Shown here: positions 1 through 5,076 of the stretch, in pieces
Position numbering within the stretch: position 1 is the stretch's first letter
How the letters are laid out: each line of letters opens with the position of its first letter
Origin: Streptosporangiaceae bacterium
GTDB lineage: Bacteria; Actinomycetota; Actinomycetes; Streptosporangiales; Streptosporangiaceae
Reading direction: 5' to 3'
Assembly: GCA_030045175.1 (NCBI GenBank)
Contig: JASIBM010000503.1
Span: 1 to 5,076, forward strand
DNA length: 5,076 nt
Notes under the pieces: generated by a model
What the model was told of the DNA's origin: nothing
The model's input: the letters and a program-made list of their open reading frames with translations, nothing else
Databases searched by the model: none
Program-made: the position numbers and the translations under genes

Positions 1-744
1 CTGGGCATCGAGACCAAGGGCGGGATCTTCAGCAAGCTGATCGAGCGCAACACCACCATCCCGACCAAGCGCTCGGAGACCTACACCACGGCGGAGGACA
101 ACCAGCCGTCGGTGCAGATCCAGGTCTTCCAGGGCGAGCGTGACATCGCCGCGTACAACAAGAAGCTCGGCATGTTCGAGCTGGCCGGGATCGCCCCGGC
201 GCCGCGCGGCGTGCCGCAGATCGAGGTCACCTTCGACATCGACGCGAACGGCATCGTCAACGTCTCGGCCAAGGACCTCGGCACAGGCAAGCAGCAGTCC
301 GTGACGATCTCGGGCGGCTCGGCGTTGTCCAAGGACGAGATCCAGCGGATGATGGCGGACGCCGAGAAGTACGCCGACGAGGACCGCAAGCGCCGCGATG
401 AGGCCGAGACGCGCAACCGCGCGGAGACGCTCGCCTACACCACGGAGAAATTCCTCTCCGAGAACTCCGACAAGCTGCCGGAGGACGTGAAGGCCGAGGT
501 CAGCGCCTCGATCGCAGACCTGAAGAAGACGCTGGAAGGCACCGACACCGAGGCGATCAGGATCGCCACGGAGAAGGCGGCGCAGGTCAGCCAGAAGATG
601 GGCTCGGCTATCTACGCTCAGGCCCAGCAGGAAGCTGGCCCTCAGGACGCGGACGCGCAGCCTAGCGGTGCATCCGAGGAAGAGGTCGTCGACGCCGAGA
701 TCGTCGATGACGAGCGGCCGGGCTCGGGAGGTGACGCGGCCTGA
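1..744 (+). CDS. dnaK: Chaperone protein DnaK (Hsp70), C-terminal part; 5' end outside window
   Basis: This is the last 247 codons of cytosolic Hsp70, the ATP-driven chaperone that binds exposed hydrophobic peptides. The reading frame is open from base 1, so the gene is cut by the window edge and the ATPase domain is missing. The fragment opens at LGIETKGG, which aligns with about residue 399 of E. coli DnaK, just after the interdomain linker. The beta-sandwich follows, with NTTIPTK, TTAEDNQPSV (A31 and V38 match E. coli A429 and V436 of the peptide pocket), PAPRGVPQIEVTFDIDANGI and VSAKDLGTGK. Lys replaces the E. coli arch residue M404, as in Streptomyces DnaK from memory. The helical lid runs from about residue 110 to 205. 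The acidic tail EEEVVDAEIVDDE (676-714) is the actinobacterial signature and is extended by a short RPGSGGDAA end. The stop TGA (742-744) overlaps the grpE ATG by one base, implying co-transcription and translational coupling. Confidence 0.98.
   Translation: MGIETKGGIFSKLIERNTTIPTKRSETYTTAEDNQPSVQIQVFQGERDIAAYNKKLGMFELAGIAPAPRGVPQIEVTFDIDANGIVNVSAKDLGTGKQQSVTISGGSALSKDEIQRMMADAEKYADEDRKRRDEAETRNRAETLAYTTEKFLSENSDKLPEDVKAEVSASIADLKKTLEGTDTEAIRIATEKAAQVSQKMGSAIYAQAQQEAGPQDADAQPSGASEEEVVDAEIVDDERPGSGGDAA
727..734 (+). promoter_or_regulatory. Strong Shine-Dalgarno sequence for grpE, inside dnaK
   Basis: GGAGGTGA is an eight-base perfect complement of the usual 16S rRNA 3' end. It lies within the last codons of dnaK. 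Its final A is 9 nt from the ATG at 744, and the GGAGG core is 12 nt away, slightly long but workable. It supports ATG 744 over the in-frame GTG at 777 as the grpE start. It also suggests that grpE can recruit ribosomes itself as well as by re-initiation from the overlapping dnaK stop. Confidence 0.75.
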
Positions 745-1748
745 TGTCGGCTTCTGAAGAGCACGGCCAGGGGCCGGTGATCAGGGACCGCAGGCGAATC
801 GATCCCGTCACCGGCCTGCCAAGGCACCCGGCGGAGTCCGCTGGCGGCGCACGGTCCGAGTCAGCACGGTCCGAGTCAGGACGTTCCGAGTCAGCACGGT
901 CCGAGTCAGCACGGTCGGGGCCGCCGCGGGCGGAAGCGGCAGCGGCGGAGGGCGAGCAGCCAGCAGACGCGCAGCCTGGGCCGTCGCGAGCGGCCGGGCA
1001 GTCTAGGCCCGGCAGGCACGCGGTGTCCAAGCCCGGGCTCCGCACGGAGGCATCCGCACCTGGGCCAGCCGGAACAGCGACAGGCGGAACAGCCGGACCG
1101 GAGCAGGCCGCTGGCCAGGAGCCGGCGAGCAAGCAACGCCAGCCAGGCGACGCCGAGGCGGCAGCTGCCGCGGCACCGTCACGACCCGACCTGTCCGGCG
1201 CGCTTGCCGAGCGGACCGCTGATCTCCAGCGGGTCCAGGCCGAGTACGCCAACTATCGCAAGCGGGTGGAGCGAGACCGCGTCGCGATGCGCGAGCAGGC
1301 CCTTGCCAGCGTCCTCTCCGAGCTGCTGCCTGTGCTCGACGACATCGGCCGGGCACGCGAGCATGGCGAGCTCACCGGCGGCTTCAAGTCGGTGGGTGAG
1401 TCGCTCGAGGCCGTCACGGTCAAGCTCGGCTTGGCCTCCTTTGGCGAGGCCGGCGAGGCGTTCGACCCGAACGTGCACGAGGCCCTGACGCTGGCGTACT
1501 CCGCTGACGTGACCGAGCCGACCTGCGCGCAGATCCTGCAACCCGGTTACCGGGTCGGCGATCGGGTCTTGCGTCCCGCGAGGGTCGTCGTCGCCGAGCC
1601 GACCGACCCCGCCGGAGCCAGGACGGCCGCCGCCACGGCAGACCCCGAGCAGGGCGGCGCCGATGCCGGTCAGGACGATGAGCCCGGCGCCGCGGGGAAC
1701 GCGGACGCCACCGGCCCAGCCGACGAGGCGGCTCACGACACCGATTGA
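744..1748 (+). CDS. grpE: Nucleotide exchange factor GrpE, with long disordered N- and C-terminal arms
   Basis: GrpE is the homodimeric nucleotide-exchange factor that releases ADP from DnaK and so resets the Hsp70 cycle in the cytoplasm. The conserved domain spans roughly residues 153-286. The dimer-forming long helix contains LAERTADLQRVQAEYANYRKR. Next come the ELLPVLDDIGRAREHGEL segment, FDPNVHEA (residues 240-247) and the C-terminal beta domain with GYRVGDRVLRPA (268-279) and VVVAEP. A block VIRDRRRIDPVTG at residues 12-24 matches one I recall from other actinobacterial GrpE proteins and supports the ATG at 744. At 334 aa the protein is much longer than the common 180-230 aa. The excess is a low-complexity Ala/Pro/Gly/Arg arm (about residues 30-150), which includes four copies of a pentapeptide, and an Asp/Ala-rich tail (287-334). 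I infer that both arms are disordered; the frame stays intact throughout. The start overlaps the dnaK stop by one base. Confidence 0.97.
   Translation: MSASEEHGQGPVIRDRRRIDPVTGLPRHPAESAGGARSESARSESGRSESARSESARSGPPRAEAAAAEGEQPADAQPGPSRAAGQSRPGRHAVSKPGLRTEASAPGPAGTATGGTAGPEQAAGQEPASKQRQPGDAEAAAAAAPSRPDLSGALAERTADLQRVQAEYANYRKRVERDRVAMREQALASVLSELLPVLDDIGRAREHGELTGGFKSVGESLEAVTVKLGLASFGEAGEAFDPNVHEALTLAYSADVTEPTCAQILQPGYRVGDRVLRPARVVVAEPTDPAGARTAAATADPEQGGADAGQDDEPGAAGNADATGPADEAAHDTD
849..923 (+). repeat. 15-bp in-frame tandem repeat in grpE (four units plus a degenerate fifth)
   Basis: Units of GCACGGTCCGAGTCA occur at 849-863, 864-878 and 894-908 with identical sequence. The unit at 879-893 differs at two bases, and the unit at 909-923 matches only over its first eight or so bases. 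Because the period is 15, each unit adds the pentapeptide ARSES (ARSES, ARSES, GRSES, ARSES, then ARSGP; residues 36-60 of GrpE) without shifting the frame. The near-identity at synonymous positions points to recent slippage or unequal recombination rather than old conserved protein repeats. Confidence 0.93.
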
Positions 1749-1845
1749 CCACGCTAGCGATCCACCGACGAGCATTCGCTGATCACCAGACGGCGCAGGC
1801 GAAACACGAAAGCGACCTTGACCACTGCGGCACGAGGCCGGTGAC

Positions 1846-1863
1846 GCCAGCCGGCTGCCTGGC
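1846..1863 (+). repeat. GC-rich palindrome / possible small hairpin upstream of dnaJ
   Basis: CAGCCGGCTG at 1848-1857 is a perfect 10-bp palindrome. It sits within GCCAG (1846-1850) and CTGGC (1859-1863), which can pair as a 5-bp stem around an 8-nt loop. GCCGG (1837-1841) can instead pair with CCGGC (1851-1855). These are mutually exclusive short stems about 40-70 nt before the dnaJ start. In DNA this GC-rich such palindromes arise often by chance, so a function is not established. Confidence 0.4.
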
Positions 1864-1893
1864 CGATGCGGCGACACCGACTAACCCCCGATC

Positions 1894-1901
1894 AGGAGGG
1901 G
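1894..1901 (+). promoter_or_regulatory. Shine-Dalgarno sequence fixing the TTG start of dnaJ
   Basis: AGGAGGGG contains a full GGAGG core (1895-1899) six bases before the TTG at 1906. No in-frame ATG or GTG lies nearby that would preserve the expected MSTKDFLEKDYY N-terminus. The ribosome binding site therefore decides in favour of the unusual TTG start codon. Confidence 0.8.
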
Positions 1902-1905
1902 CCCG

Positions 1906-3048
1906 TTGAGTACCAAGGACTTCCTCGAGAAGGACTATTACAAGGCGCTCGGGGTCAGCAAGGGTGCGTCGGCTGAGGAGATCAAGAAGTCGTACCGCAA
2001 GCTTGCCCGCAAGTACCACCCAGACGCCAACAAGGGCGACACGGGATCGGAGGAGCGGTTCAAGGAGATCTCCGAGGCGTACAACGTTCTCTCTGACCCC
2101 AAGCGGCGCAAGGAGTACGACGAGGCACGATCGCTGTTCGGCAGCGGCGGCATGCGGATGCCGAGCGGCGGAGGCCAGTTCGGCGGCTTCGACCTCGGCG
2201 ACATCTTCGGGTCGACCGGGTCGGGCGGGCGGCTGGGCGACATCCTCGGCGGCATGTTCGGCACCAGGGGCACGCAGACGACCAGGCCCAGGCGCGGCGC
2301 CGATGTCGAGACCGAGGCGTCGCTGACCTTCAGCGACGCCATCGACGGCGCGACCGTGACATTGCGGCTCACCGACGAGGGACCCTGCAAGGTCTGCCGG
2401 GGCACCGGCGCCAAGGCTGGCACCCTTCCGAAGGTCTGCCCAACCTGTCAGGGTAGTGGCCAGTCCAGCCGGGACCTCGGTAACTTCGCGTTGTCAGAGC
2501 CGTGCGCCACCTGCCGCGGCCGCGGCATGGTGGTAGATGACCCGTGCCCCACCTGCGCGGGCAGCGGACGCGAGATGAGCCCGCGGACGATCCGTGCCCG
2601 CATCACGCCCGGCGTAGCCGACGGGCAGCGGATAAAGCTCAAGGGCAAGGGCGCGCCCGGCGAGCGCGGCGGGCCACCTGGCGACCTGTACGTGCGAGTG
2701 CACGTGTCGGGGCATCCGGTGTTCGGCAGGAGTGGTGACAACCTCACTGTCACCGTCCCCGTGACGTTCGCCGAGGCCGCGCTTGGCGCCGACATCAAGG
2801 TACCTTCCCACCGAGGCATGCCGGTCAACGTGCGGATTCCCGCAGGAACGCCCAACGGCCGGGTCTTTCGGGTTCGCGGCAAGGGCGTGCGCCGTTCTGA
2901 CGCGACGGTGGGCGACCTGCTCGTGAAGGTCGACGTGCAGGTGCCGACCGAGCTGACCGACCACGCTCGCGAGGCGCTGGAGAAGTTCAAGGACGCGACG
3001 ACCGGTGAGAACCCCAGGGAAGAGCTGTTGCGCAAGGGGCGTACGTAG
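1906..3048 (+). CDS. dnaJ: Chaperone protein DnaJ (type I Hsp40)
   Basis: DnaJ is the cytosolic J-protein that delivers unfolded clients to DnaK and stimulates its ATPase. All type I domains are present in 380 aa, a normal length. The J-domain (about residues 10-76) has the HPD motif at 38-40. The Gly/Phe-rich linker (79-131) contains LGDIF and a second LGDILGGMF block. The zinc domain has four CxxCxGxG modules starting at C161, C178, C200 and C214, all eight cysteines intact. The C-terminal client-binding and dimerisation domains follow, including HPVFGRSGDNL and the region up to VGDLLVKVDVQVP. The N-terminus MSTKDFLEKDYYKALGV resembles Streptomyces DnaJ1 from memory and supports the TTG start, which has a strong ribosome binding site six bases upstream. 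Its position behind grpE and ahead of hspR identifies it as the dnaK-operon copy (DnaJ1 type); a second dnaJ elsewhere is common in actinobacteria. Confidence 0.98.
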   Translation: MSTKDFLEKDYYKALGVSKGASAEEIKKSYRKLARKYHPDANKGDTGSEERFKEISEAYNVLSDPKRRKEYDEARSLFGSGGMRMPSGGGQFGGFDLGDIFGSTGSGGRLGDILGGMFGTRGTQTTRPRRGADVETEASLTFSDAIDGATVTLRLTDEGPCKVCRGTGAKAGTLPKVCPTCQGSGQSSRDLGNFALSEPCATCRGRGMVVDDPCPTCAGSGREMSPRTIRARITPGVADGQRIKLKGKGAPGERGGPPGDLYVRVHVSGHPVFGRSGDNLTVTVPVTFAEAALGADIKVPSHRGMPVNVRIPAGTPNGRVFRVRGKGVRRSDATVGDLLVKVDVQVPTELTDHAREALEKFKDATTGENPREELLRKGRT

Positions 3049-3108
3049 ATGGCGCGCACGGGGAGGGCAAGGCTGGAGGGACTGACGTGCCGAACGAATT
3101 CGAGCTGA
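3049..3108 (+). other. Possible 19-codon upstream ORF overlapping the hspR start
   Basis: An ATG directly abuts the dnaJ stop (TAGATG) and opens a 19-codon frame (MARTGRARLEGLTCRTNSS) ending in TGA at 3106-3108, 22 bases into hspR in a different frame. An AAGGGG sequence (3034-3039) lies nine bases before the ATG. The peptide has no recognisable domain and the frame may be fortuitous. If translated, ribosomes would pass over the hspR ribosome binding site and start codon. Confidence 0.15.
3075..3080 (+). promoter_or_regulatory. Shine-Dalgarno sequence fixing the GTG start of hspR
   Basis: GGAGGG, with the GGAGG core at 3075-3079, stands seven bases before the GTG at 3087. No in-frame start codon lies between the dnaJ stop and this GTG. 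The GTG is therefore the best start and gives an N-terminus (MPNEFELTDDTPVYVISVAA) in register with other HspR proteins. Confidence 0.75.
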
Positions 3109-3536
3109 CCGACGACACGCCGGTTTATGTCATCTCCGTGGCCGCGCAGCTATCGGGCCTGCACCCGCAGACATTGCGGACGTATGACCGGCTTGGCCTG
3201 GTCTCACCGGGGCGCACGGCCGGCCGCGGACGGCGTTACTCGGTCCGCGACATCCTCATCCTGCGCGAGGTGCAACGACTGTCCCAGGAGGACGGCGTCA
3301 ACTTGTCCGGCATCAAGAGGATTCTCGAGCTGGAAGGCGAGTGGCGGCGCAACCGGGTGATGCTCGCCGAGATGCACGCCGAGATCAGCCAGCTCCGCGC
3401 TGAGCTCGAGTCAACTCGTGCCGTCGCCGCCAGGCTGGCGGCCCTGCTGCGGGACAAGTCCGGGGGCGGGGCGCTCGTGCCGGTGCGCCGCGCCGACCAC
3501 CCCAGCGCTAACAGGCCCGCGGAACGGGAGACATGA
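3087..3536 (+). CDS. hspR: Heat-shock repressor HspR (MerR family)
   Basis: HspR represses the dnaK operon and other heat-shock genes in actinobacteria by binding HAIR inverted repeats, with DnaK acting as co-repressor (known for the Streptomyces and Mycobacterium proteins). The 149-aa protein begins with a MerR-type winged helix-turn-helix, about residues 13-82. YVISVAAQLSGLHPQTLRTYDRLGLVSP (helix-turn-helix) is followed by the wing TAGRGRRYS (44-52) and the helices to GVNLSGIKRILELE. These segments are close to those of Streptomyces HspR from memory. Residues about 84-125 are Leu/Ala/Glu-rich and likely form a dimerisation coiled coil. A charged tail containing ALVPVRR ends the protein. No cysteines are present. 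It is 38 nt downstream of dnaJ, and its TGA overlaps the clpB ATG. Being last-but-one in the operon it presumably represses, it would be autoregulated; the operator itself is not in this window. Confidence 0.96.
   Translation: MPNEFELTDDTPVYVISVAAQLSGLHPQTLRTYDRLGLVSPGRTAGRGRRYSVRDILILREVQRLSQEDGVNLSGIKRILELEGEWRRNRVMLAEMHAEISQLRAELESTRAVAARLAALLRDKSGGGALVPVRRADHPSANRPAERET
3526..3530 (+). promoter_or_regulatory. Closely spaced ribosome binding site for clpB
   Basis: GGGAG ends only two bases before the ATG at 3533, which is closer than the usual 5-9 nt. The same motif is eight bases before an in-frame TTG at 3539, which would delete only Met-Arg. Initiation at 3533 is plausible through coupling with the overlapping hspR stop (ATGA). 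The exact clpB start is therefore uncertain by two codons. Confidence 0.45.
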
Positions 3537-5076
3537 GGTTGGACGAGAAGCTCACCCGCAAGAGCCAGGAAGCGATCAGCGACGCGCTACGGCGCGCCTC
3601 GGCGGCTGGTAATCCGAACGTCGACGGGCTGCACCTGCTCGCCGCGCTGCTTGACCAGGAGGGCGGCATCGCCGTGCCGCTGCTGCAGGCGGCAGGCGCC
3701 GATCCTGCGGCGATAGCGAAGCAGGCAAGCGAACTGCTCGCCAGGCTCCCCCGGGCATCCGGGGCAACGGTCAGCGCGCCCGAGACGTCGCGGCCGTTGC
3801 TCGCTGCGCTGGCCGCTGCCAGCAAGCGCGCCAGCGAGATGAAGGACGAGTACGTCTCCACCGAGCATCTGCTCGTCGGGCTGGCCGCCGAGGGCGGCGA
3901 GGCGGCCAGGGTGCTGCGGGCCGCGGGCGCGGACCAGGCCAAGCTGCTCGCGTCCTTCGAGCAGGTTCGCGGGCACGCCAGGGTCACCTCCCCCGATCCT
4001 GAGGGCACCTATCAGGCGCTCGAGAAGTACGGCATCGACCTGACGCGCAGCGCCAGGGAGGGCAAGCTGGACCCGGTCATCGGCAGGGACGCCGAGATTC
4101 GCCGGGTGATCCAGGTGCTGTCCAGGCGCACCAAGAACAATCCCGTCCTGATCGGTGACCCCGGCGTAGGAAAGACCGCCGTCGTCGAGGGCCTGGCGCA
4201 GCGGATCGTCGCCGGTGACGTGCCCGAGTCGCTACGCGGCAAGCGCCTGGTCGCGCTTGACCTCGGCGCGATGGTGGCAGGCGCCAAGTATCGCGGCGAG
4301 TTCGAAGAGCGGCTCAAGGCCGTGCTCGGGGAGATCAAGCAGAGCGAAGGCCAGGTCATCACGTTCATCGACGAGCTGCACACGGTGGTGGGCGCCGGCG
4401 CCGCCGAGGGCGCCATGGACGCGGGCAACATGCTGAAGCCGATGCTGGCCAGGGGCGAGTTGCGGATGGTCGGGGCCACCACGCTTGACGAGTTCCGTGA
4501 GCGGATTGAGAAGGATCCCGCGCTAGAGCGCCGGTTCCAGCAGGTATACGTCGACGAGCCGACGGTCGAGGACACCATCGCGATCCTGCGCGGCCTCAAG
4601 GGCAGGTACGAGGCTCACCATCAGGTCCAGATCTCCGACGCCGCGCTGGTGGCGGCCGCCGCGCTCTCTGACAGGTACATCACGGCCAGGTTCTTGCCTG
4701 ACAAGGCGATCGACCTTGTCGACGAGGCAGCGTCCAGGCTCCGGATGGAGATCGACTCCCGTCCGGTCGAGATCGATGAGCTCCAGCGAGCAGTGGACCG
4801 GATGCGGATGGAGGAGCTCGCGCTGGCCAGGGAGGCCGACCCAGCGAGCAAGGAGCGGCTTGAACGGCTGCGAGCCGACCTAGCCGACCGGCAGGAGCAG
4901 CTCAACGCGCTGATGGCCAGGTGGGAGCGGGAGAAGTCCAGCCTGAACAAGGTCGGCGAGCTGAAGAAGCAACTCGATGACCTGAAGGGGCAGGCCGAGC
5001 GAGCCCAGCGCGACGCTGACTTCGAGGCCGCTTCGCGGCTGATGTACGGCGAGATCCCCGCGCTTGAGCGGGAGCT
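3533..5076 (+). CDS. clpB: ATP-dependent disaggregase ClpB (Hsp100), N-terminal part; 3' end outside window
   Basis: ClpB is the hexameric AAA+ machine that extracts polypeptides from aggregates together with DnaK/DnaJ/GrpE. The frame is open for 514 codons to the window edge, against about 850-870 aa for the full protein. The N-domain has two Clp_N repeats (residues about 5-145), the second with YVSTEHLL at 107-114. The first AAA+ domain contains KLDPVIGRD, Walker A GDPGVGKT (208-215), pore-loop KYRGEFEERLK with Tyr253, Walker B ITFIDE (Glu281), sensor-1 region GATTLDE, and arginine fingers Arg333/Arg334. All sit two residues after their E. coli equivalents, so the domain looks active. The ClpB-specific middle coiled coil starts around residue 410 and reaches LMYGEIP, whose Tyr505 matches E. 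coli Tyr503. This middle domain separates it from ClpA and ClpC. The ATG overlaps the hspR TGA by four bases (ATGA), implying coupled translation. Confidence 0.97.
   Translation, partial: MRLDEKLTRKSQEAISDALRRASAAGNPNVDGLHLLAALLDQEGGIAVPLLQAAGADPAAIAKQASELLARLPRASGATVSAPETSRPLLAALAAASKRASEMKDEYVSTEHLLVGLAAEGGEAARVLRAAGADQAKLLASFEQVRGHARVTSPDPEGTYQALEKYGIDLTRSAREGKLDPVIGRDAEIRRVIQVLSRRTKNNPVLIGDPGVGKTAVVEGLAQRIVAGDVPESLRGKRLVALDLGAMVAGAKYRGEFEERLKAVLGEIKQSEGQVITFIDELHTVVGAGAAEGAMDAGNMLKPMLARGELRMVGATTLDEFRERIEKDPALERRFQQVYVDEPTVEDTIAILRGLKGRYEAHHQVQISDAALVAAAALSDRYITARFLPDKAIDLVDEAASRLRMEIDSRPVEIDELQRAVDRMRMEELALAREADPASKERLERLRADLADRQEQLNALMARWEREKSSLNKVGELKKQLDDLKGQAERAQRDADFEAASRLMYGEIPALERE

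Larger units (their letters stand above)
1749..1905 (+). other. Intergenic gap between grpE and dnaJ
   Basis: This 157-nt region has no coding sequence I can support. It contrasts with the overlapping dnaK/grpE and hspR/clpB junctions. It holds a 10-bp palindrome at 1848-1857 that can form competing short GC hairpins, and the dnaJ ribosome binding site at its end. There is a TTGACC hexamer at 1818-1823 but no convincing -10 box at the right spacing. No T-run follows the hairpins, so I do not call a terminator. No full HAIR operator (CTTGAGT-N7-ACTCAAG) or CIRCE element is visible. The gap may be a leader or mRNA-processing region for dnaJ, which is inference. Confidence 0.6.

Noticed and set aside
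849..923. CRISPR-like array
   Set aside because: The units are directly adjacent with no spacers, have a 15-bp period and lie in frame within grpE. This is a coding tandem repeat.
662..1252. Minus-strand open frame with Asp-Arg-Ala-Asp-Ser repeats
   Set aside because: The repeats are the antisense reading of the 15-bp tandem array in grpE. No independent coding evidence exists.
1818..1845. TTGACC hexamer as a -35 box of an internal dnaJ promoter
   Set aside because: No TAnnnT-like -10 sequence occurs 16-18 bases downstream; the region there is GC-rich (around GGTGACG). A single hexamer is not enough.
1837..1863. Rho-independent terminator between grpE and dnaJ
   Set aside because: Short GC stems are present but no run of T follows, and dnaJ continues the operon on the same strand.
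1179..1877. 232-codon open frame on the minus strand antisense to grpE and reaching into the gap
   Set aside because: Its composition is Gly/Arg/Val-rich with no recognisable domain. It mirrors the codon bias of a high-G+C gene on the other strand. grpE is clearly the real gene here.
3402..3420. CTCGAGTCAACTCG in hspR as a HAIR operator
   Set aside because: The halves are too close together and do not match CTTGAGT-N7-ACTCAAG. It encodes part of the coiled-coil region.
4154..4177. Walker A reading GDPGVGKT instead of the common GEPGVGKT as a defect
   Set aside because: The catalytic Gly, Lys and Thr are intact and Asp/Glu variation at the second position is conservative, so activity is not in doubt.
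3508..4599. Two long minus-strand open frames (3508-4008 and 4012-4599) opposite clpB
   Set aside because: They are Ser/Arg/Ala-rich shadow frames, expected opposite a GC-biased gene. The plus strand encodes an intact, motif-complete ClpB throughout.

Overview
The window is a stretch of a high-G+C actinobacterial chromosome carrying the core of an HspR-type heat-shock operon. All five genes lie on the + strand: dnaK (3' end only), grpE, dnaJ, hspR and clpB (5' portion only). I infer an actinobacterium for four reasons. The third codon positions are strongly G/C. The heat-shock repressor is HspR rather than HrcA/CIRCE. DnaK ends in an actinobacterial-style EEVVDAEIVDDE tail. GrpE carries an RDRRRIDPVTG block near its N-terminus, like the RDKRRIDPETG block I recall from Streptomyces and Mycobacterium GrpE. 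The ClpB and HspR proteins look closest to those of Mycobacterium, Streptomyces and relatives, but I cannot name a genus.

Layout. Positions 1-744 encode the substrate-binding domain, lid and tail of DnaK. grpE (744-1748) shares one base with dnaK (TGATG), has a very good Shine-Dalgarno sequence inside the end of dnaK, and is unusually long (334 aa) because of disordered Ala/Pro/Gly-rich arms. One arm contains an in-frame 15-bp tandem repeat. A 157-nt gap (1749-1905) follows, the only sizeable non-coding stretch, holding a 10-bp perfect palindrome but no promoter I can support. dnaJ (1906-3048) is a complete type I DnaJ with a TTG start. After 38 nt comes hspR (3087-3536), a MerR-family repressor with a GTG start. 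clpB (3533-5076, running off the end) overlaps hspR by ATGA and covers the N-domain, the first AAA+ domain and most of the middle domain.

How the genes work together. DnaK, DnaJ and GrpE form the Hsp70 cycle, and ClpB is the disaggregase that works with that cycle. HspR is the repressor expected to shut off the whole set at normal temperature, by binding HAIR operators upstream of dnaK (outside this window) with DnaK as co-repressor. Placing clpB directly behind hspR would put the disaggregase and its repressor under a shared message.

The window is largely canonical, and I see no evidence of an undescribed system, mobile element, CRISPR array or RNA gene. The points worth a second look are the grpE repeat expansion, the grpE-dnaJ gap, the hspR-clpB coupling and a few small translational features.
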